This document shows, one piece after another, positions 61,232 to 64,000 of a stretch of 64,000 bases of DNA (positions within the stretch are counted from its first letter, which is position 1; the number at the start of each line of letters is the position of its first letter). Both the position numbers and the translations under genes were made by a program. The stretch comes from Apibacter mensalis (GTDB lineage: Bacteria > Bacteroidota > Bacteroidia > Flavobacteriales > Weeksellaceae), in NCBI RefSeq assembly GCF_001418685.1, contig NZ_LIVM01000003.1:1-64000 (forward strand), in the 5' to 3' direction. The notes beneath the pieces are model-generated. The model saw nothing but the letters and a program-made list of their open reading frames with translations, did not search any database and was not told the origin of the DNA.

Positions 61232-62788
61232 ATGAAGGAACGTTTCATCCCCATTTTATCAGGATTAATGACTATTTCCCTTATAGTTTTTGTGGGATTG
61301 CAGATTTTTTGGTTAAAGCAAGCTATAGATGACGGAGAACAGGATTTTTCATCTCGGGTTTATAAAGCGTTAAATAACTCTTCCAAAAAAATTAATACAA
61401 TTGAAATTAACAAATTTTATAAACCTTTTACCAATTTTTACCAGGATATAAATAATCAGAAAGATTCCAGCACTATCCAAACAGCCATGAGTGTTATTGA
61501 TTCTCAGTCTGTTAAATATATCATTTATAAAAAAACAATTGTAAATAAAAAGCCACTAATCATTCCTTTTTCCAAAAAGGATACGTTGAAAATAACCAAT
61601 TTATTAACCGATGAAGGAGTTTTAAAAATTAAAAAAGATTCCCTTCATCCTAACATTAAACCGATAGAAAAAAACATAGAAAATAGTTTTGTAAGCCCTA
61701 AATTTACCTTAGATGAATTTGCAAGATTAAGTGTAAACCAAATGAGTCTGGAATCTAGAATTAATATGCAGCTAATAGATTCTGTGGTAAACTTAGAATT
61801 AAAAAAACATAATATTGATACTGATTTTAAATGCGGAGTTCTTAATAATAAGCTTCAATTGACTAAAATTCATAGTGATGATTTCATCTTAAGTAATAAG
61901 TTTACTCAAAATTACAATGTTGTTTTATTTTCTGATGGCAAAGATACTACTCAATATTATCTATCCGTGTATTTTCCTTCTAAACAATATTCCGTCCTTA
62001 ATCCAATTTTGGGAGCTATTGGAGTAACTGTTGCATCCACATTGGTTATTATTGCCATATACATCGCCTCTATATATTATATGTCTCAGCAAAAAAAGAT
62101 CTCTGAAATAAAAACAGATTTCATTAATAATATGTCCCATGAATTTAAAACTCCTATAGCAACCATTAATATTGCTACAGATGCGTTGAATTCTGAAAAA
62201 GTTCAATCAGAACCGGAAAAGATGAAATTTTATACCTCTTTAATAAAGCAAGAAAATGAAAGAATGAAAAAACAGGTAGAAATGGTTTTGCAAATGTCAA
62301 AACTTGAACGCAATGCACTTCAACTTATTAAAAAAGAAACCGATATTAGACAAATTTTAAAAAACAGCATTAAAACTGTTCGCGTACAAGTAGAACAAAG
62401 AGGGGGGACTATTAAAGAGCAATACTTAGCTGAAAAATATGTTGGAAATGTAGATGGGTTCCACCTTACGAATACTTTTGTAAATATATTAGACAATGCA
62501 AATAAATATTCACTTGAAAAACCTGAAATATCTGTTAAAACTTATAATGAAAAAAATGATTATGTAGTTGAAATAGCAGATAAAGGCAAAGGAATGTCTG
62601 AAAACGTTATAAAAAAAATATTTGAAAAATTTTATCGCGAAGAAACAGGAAATATACATAATGTAAAAGGTCACGGTCTAGGATTAGCCTACGTAAAAAA
62701 TATTATTAACTTACATAATGGTGGTATTAAAGTTGTTAGTAAATTACATAAAGGAACCACCTTTATTGTACGAATTCCTCTAAAATAA
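61232..62788 (+). CDS. Sensor histidine kinase
   Basis: 518 residues. Helix 1 at about 8-28 and helix 2 at about 265-287 flank a periplasmic sensor region of about 235 residues with no recognised fold. No HAMP domain is apparent after helix 2. Kinase core: H box MSHEFKTPIATINIA, N box NTFVNILDNANKYS, G1 VEIADKGKGMS, F box KIFEKFYRE and G2 GHGLGLAYVKNI. It autophosphorylates on His and passes phosphate to the response regulator encoded 7 bases downstream. The signal is unknown. Confidence 0.94.
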   Translation: MKERFIPILSGLMTISLIVFVGLQIFWLKQAIDDGEQDFSSRVYKALNNSSKKINTIEINKFYKPFTNFYQDINNQKDSSTIQTAMSVIDSQSVKYIIYKKTIVNKKPLIIPFSKKDTLKITNLLTDEGVLKIKKDSLHPNIKPIEKNIENSFVSPKFTLDEFARLSVNQMSLESRINMQLIDSVVNLELKKHNIDTDFKCGVLNNKLQLTKIHSDDFILSNKFTQNYNVVLFSDGKDTTQYYLSVYFPSKQYSVLNPILGAIGVTVASTLVIIAIYIASIYYMSQQKKISEIKTDFINNMSHEFKTPIATINIATDALNSEKVQSEPEKMKFYTSLIKQENERMKKQVEMVLQMSKLERNALQLIKKETDIRQILKNSIKTVRVQVEQRGGTIKEQYLAEKYVGNVDGFHLTNTFVNILDNANKYSLEKPEISVKTYNEKNDYVVEIADKGKGMSENVIKKIFEKFYREETGNIHNVKGHGLGLAYVKNIINLHNGGIKVVSKLHKGTTFIVRIPLK

Positions 62789-62795
62789 AAATATT

Positions 62796-63500
62796 ATGGA
62801 TAAAAAAGTAAAGCTATTATTAGTAGAAGATGATCCAAGCTTTGGTGCTGTTTTAAAAGATTACCTCTCTATTCACGATTACGATGTAACTCTATCCGTT
62901 GATGGTGAGGATGGTTTAGAAAAATTTAAAGCAGACAATTTTGACATTTGTCTATCCGATGTGATGATGCCAAAAAAAGACGGCTTTACATTAGCTAAAG
63001 AAATCATTGACATTAATCCAGATGTTCCGATTATCTTTTTAACAGCTAAAAATATGCGCGAGGACATTCTCACCGGATATAAACTTGGTGCTAATGATTA
63101 TATAACTAAACCGTTTGATTCTGAAGTTTTATTGTATAAAATTAACGCAGTTCTGCAAAGGAATTCTAATTCTTCCACTAGTTCTGAATATGAAGACAAA
63201 GAAATCTACGAAATTTCTAATTTTAAATTTAATACCAGGTTAAGACAATTAGAAGTTAATGGTAAAATGCACAAACTATCGCCTAAAGAGAACGAACTAT
63301 TAAAACTCCTATGCAAATATAAAAACGATCTCATGCCTAGAGAAGAAGCACTTACAAAAATTTGGCATAATGATAATTATTTTACTTCTCGCAGTATGGA
63401 TGTGTATATTGCTAAAATTAGGAAATTATTAAAAGATGATGACGATGTAGAAATTGTAAATATTCATGGAGAAGGATTTCGCTTGTTGGTGAAAGACTAG
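62796..63500 (+). CDS. OmpR-family response regulator
   Basis: 234 residues. Receiver domain (1-120): acidic pair LLLVEDDPS, phospho-acceptor Asp in CLSDVMMPKKDG, and the switch Lys in FLTAKN and YITKPFD. C-terminal winged-helix DNA-binding domain (about 140-232): LSPKENELLKLLC, SRSMDVYIAKIRKLLK and IVNIHGEGFRLL. Pairs with the kinase 7 bases upstream. Target genes are unknown; the MATE transporter gene lies 108 bases downstream. Confidence 0.95.
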   Translation: MDKKVKLLLVEDDPSFGAVLKDYLSIHDYDVTLSVDGEDGLEKFKADNFDICLSDVMMPKKDGFTLAKEIIDINPDVPIIFLTAKNMREDILTGYKLGANDYITKPFDSEVLLYKINAVLQRNSNSSTSSEYEDKEIYEISNFKFNTRLRQLEVNGKMHKLSPKENELLKLLCKYKNDLMPREEALTKIWHNDNYFTSRSMDVYIAKIRKLLKDDDDVEIVNIHGEGFRLLVKD

Positions 63501-63608
63501 CTATGAAATAGATTATTAATTGTCACTTATCAAAGAATTAATAGCCTATTCTTTAAATTTTAATTAACTAACTATTTATATTAAACAACAGACGATCTTA
63601 TTTTACGA

Positions 63609-64000
63609 ATGGAAGCTATAGATAAATCTCAAAACATATCAGAGTTAGAGAATGAAAAACCTCGAAAACTTATTTGGAAATATGCAATTCCGGCAATTAT
63701 AGGAACCATAGTAATTGCTTTATACAATATTATAGACAGCATTTACATAGGTCATGGAGAAAATTTGGGAGATCATGCTATAGGCGGACTGGGAGTTCTT
63801 CTCCCAATTATGAACCTTATCTCAGGAATAGGTATGCTAGTAGGATCAGGTGCTTCCACACGTACCTCTATTTTCTTAGGTCAAAAAGACATTAAATCAG
63901 CAAATTGCGTATTGGGTAATTCCATTGTATTAGCTATAGTATTAACCCTATTATTAATTATAGGTATTTATACCTATATGGACTCAATACTTACAGCTAT
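63609..64000 (+). CDS. MATE-family efflux transporter (3' end cut by window)
   Basis: The first 130 codons of a membrane protein from ATG 63609; the frame is open to the window edge. It starts with a short polar stretch, then KPRKLIWKYAIPAIIGTIVI, ALYNIIDSIYIGH and GASTRTSIFLGQKD, the first helices of a MATE/NorM-type Na+ or H+ driven multidrug transporter. It follows the two-component genes on the same strand and might be under their control, but this is only positional. Confidence 0.85.
   Translation, partial: MEAIDKSQNISELENEKPRKLIWKYAIPAIIGTIVIALYNIIDSIYIGHGENLGDHAIGGLGVLLPIMNLISGIGMLVGSGASTRTSIFLGQKDIKSANCVLGNSIVLAIVLTLLLIIGIYTYMDSILTA

Noticed and set aside
1-64000. tRNA, rRNA, CRISPR, insertion sequences
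   Set aside because: I looked through the gaps for tRNA T-loop signatures, regular spaced repeats and transposase motifs and saw none. A covariance-model scan would be needed to exclude small RNAs.

Overview
The window reads as chromosome of an AT-rich member of the Bacteroidetes, class Flavobacteriia. The signs are: a Bacteroidetes-type VgrG with a DUF4280 (PAAR-like) effector; an exosortase F pair; the ftsX-DUF3098-uppP cluster; a division and cell-wall (dcw) cluster running from mraZ to ftsZ-yqeY without murF or ddl; an FtsZ with the flavobacterial C-terminal tip; and TAnnTTTG -7 promoter boxes shortly before many starts. The gene set (type VI secretion effectors, cytochrome bd, small AT-rich genome style) would suit a Weeksellaceae host symbiont such as Apibacter. 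That name is a guess.

Region 1-6041 is a type VI secretion effector island. It holds the C-terminal part of VgrG, an effector built as DUF4280 spike tip + pre-toxin Hint + C-terminal nuclease-like toxin, and a run of small immunity-type genes. Between and after these genes lie decayed pieces: two toxin tails, each just before an immunity gene, a nonsense-mutated stand-alone DUF4280 gene, a scrap of vgrG and a broken small gene. It looks like a record of repeated toxin-module replacement.

6112-16380 holds an AddA-like helicase-nuclease, cytochrome bd oxidase (cydAB), a broken vsr gene, a YHS lipoprotein, ksgA, ftsX-DUF3098-uppP, a lone RapZ C-terminal domain protein and a small hypothetical. 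16774-23783 holds panB, an RluA-type pseudouridine synthase, a polysaccharide cluster (flippase and three glycosyltransferases) and ftsE, which lies about 9 kb from ftsX. 23939-31905 holds an M13 peptidase, a rhodanese, a META lipoprotein, rpsO and pnp, the exosortase F pair, a small membrane protein and rlmB.

31968-33366 (engB and an alpha/beta hydrolase) run away from the dcw operon, which fills 33564-49300: mraZ, rsmH, ftsL, pbp, murE, mraY, murD, ftsW, murG, murC, ftsQ, ftsA, ftsZ, yqeY. Many of its genes overlap. Three 10-bp-spaced MraZ-type boxes lie upstream of mraZ, and a terminator follows yqeY.

49520-64000 holds tex, rsmG, a large periplasmic TPR protein with an outer-membrane barrel protein, a PspC-domain protein, a rhomboid protease, a DUF2911 protein, glnS, a two-component system and the start of a MATE transporter. 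I saw no rRNA, tRNA, CRISPR array or insertion sequence. Much of the window serves the cell envelope: peptidoglycan precursors and division, lipid carrier recycling, surface glycans, exosortase and outer-membrane proteins.
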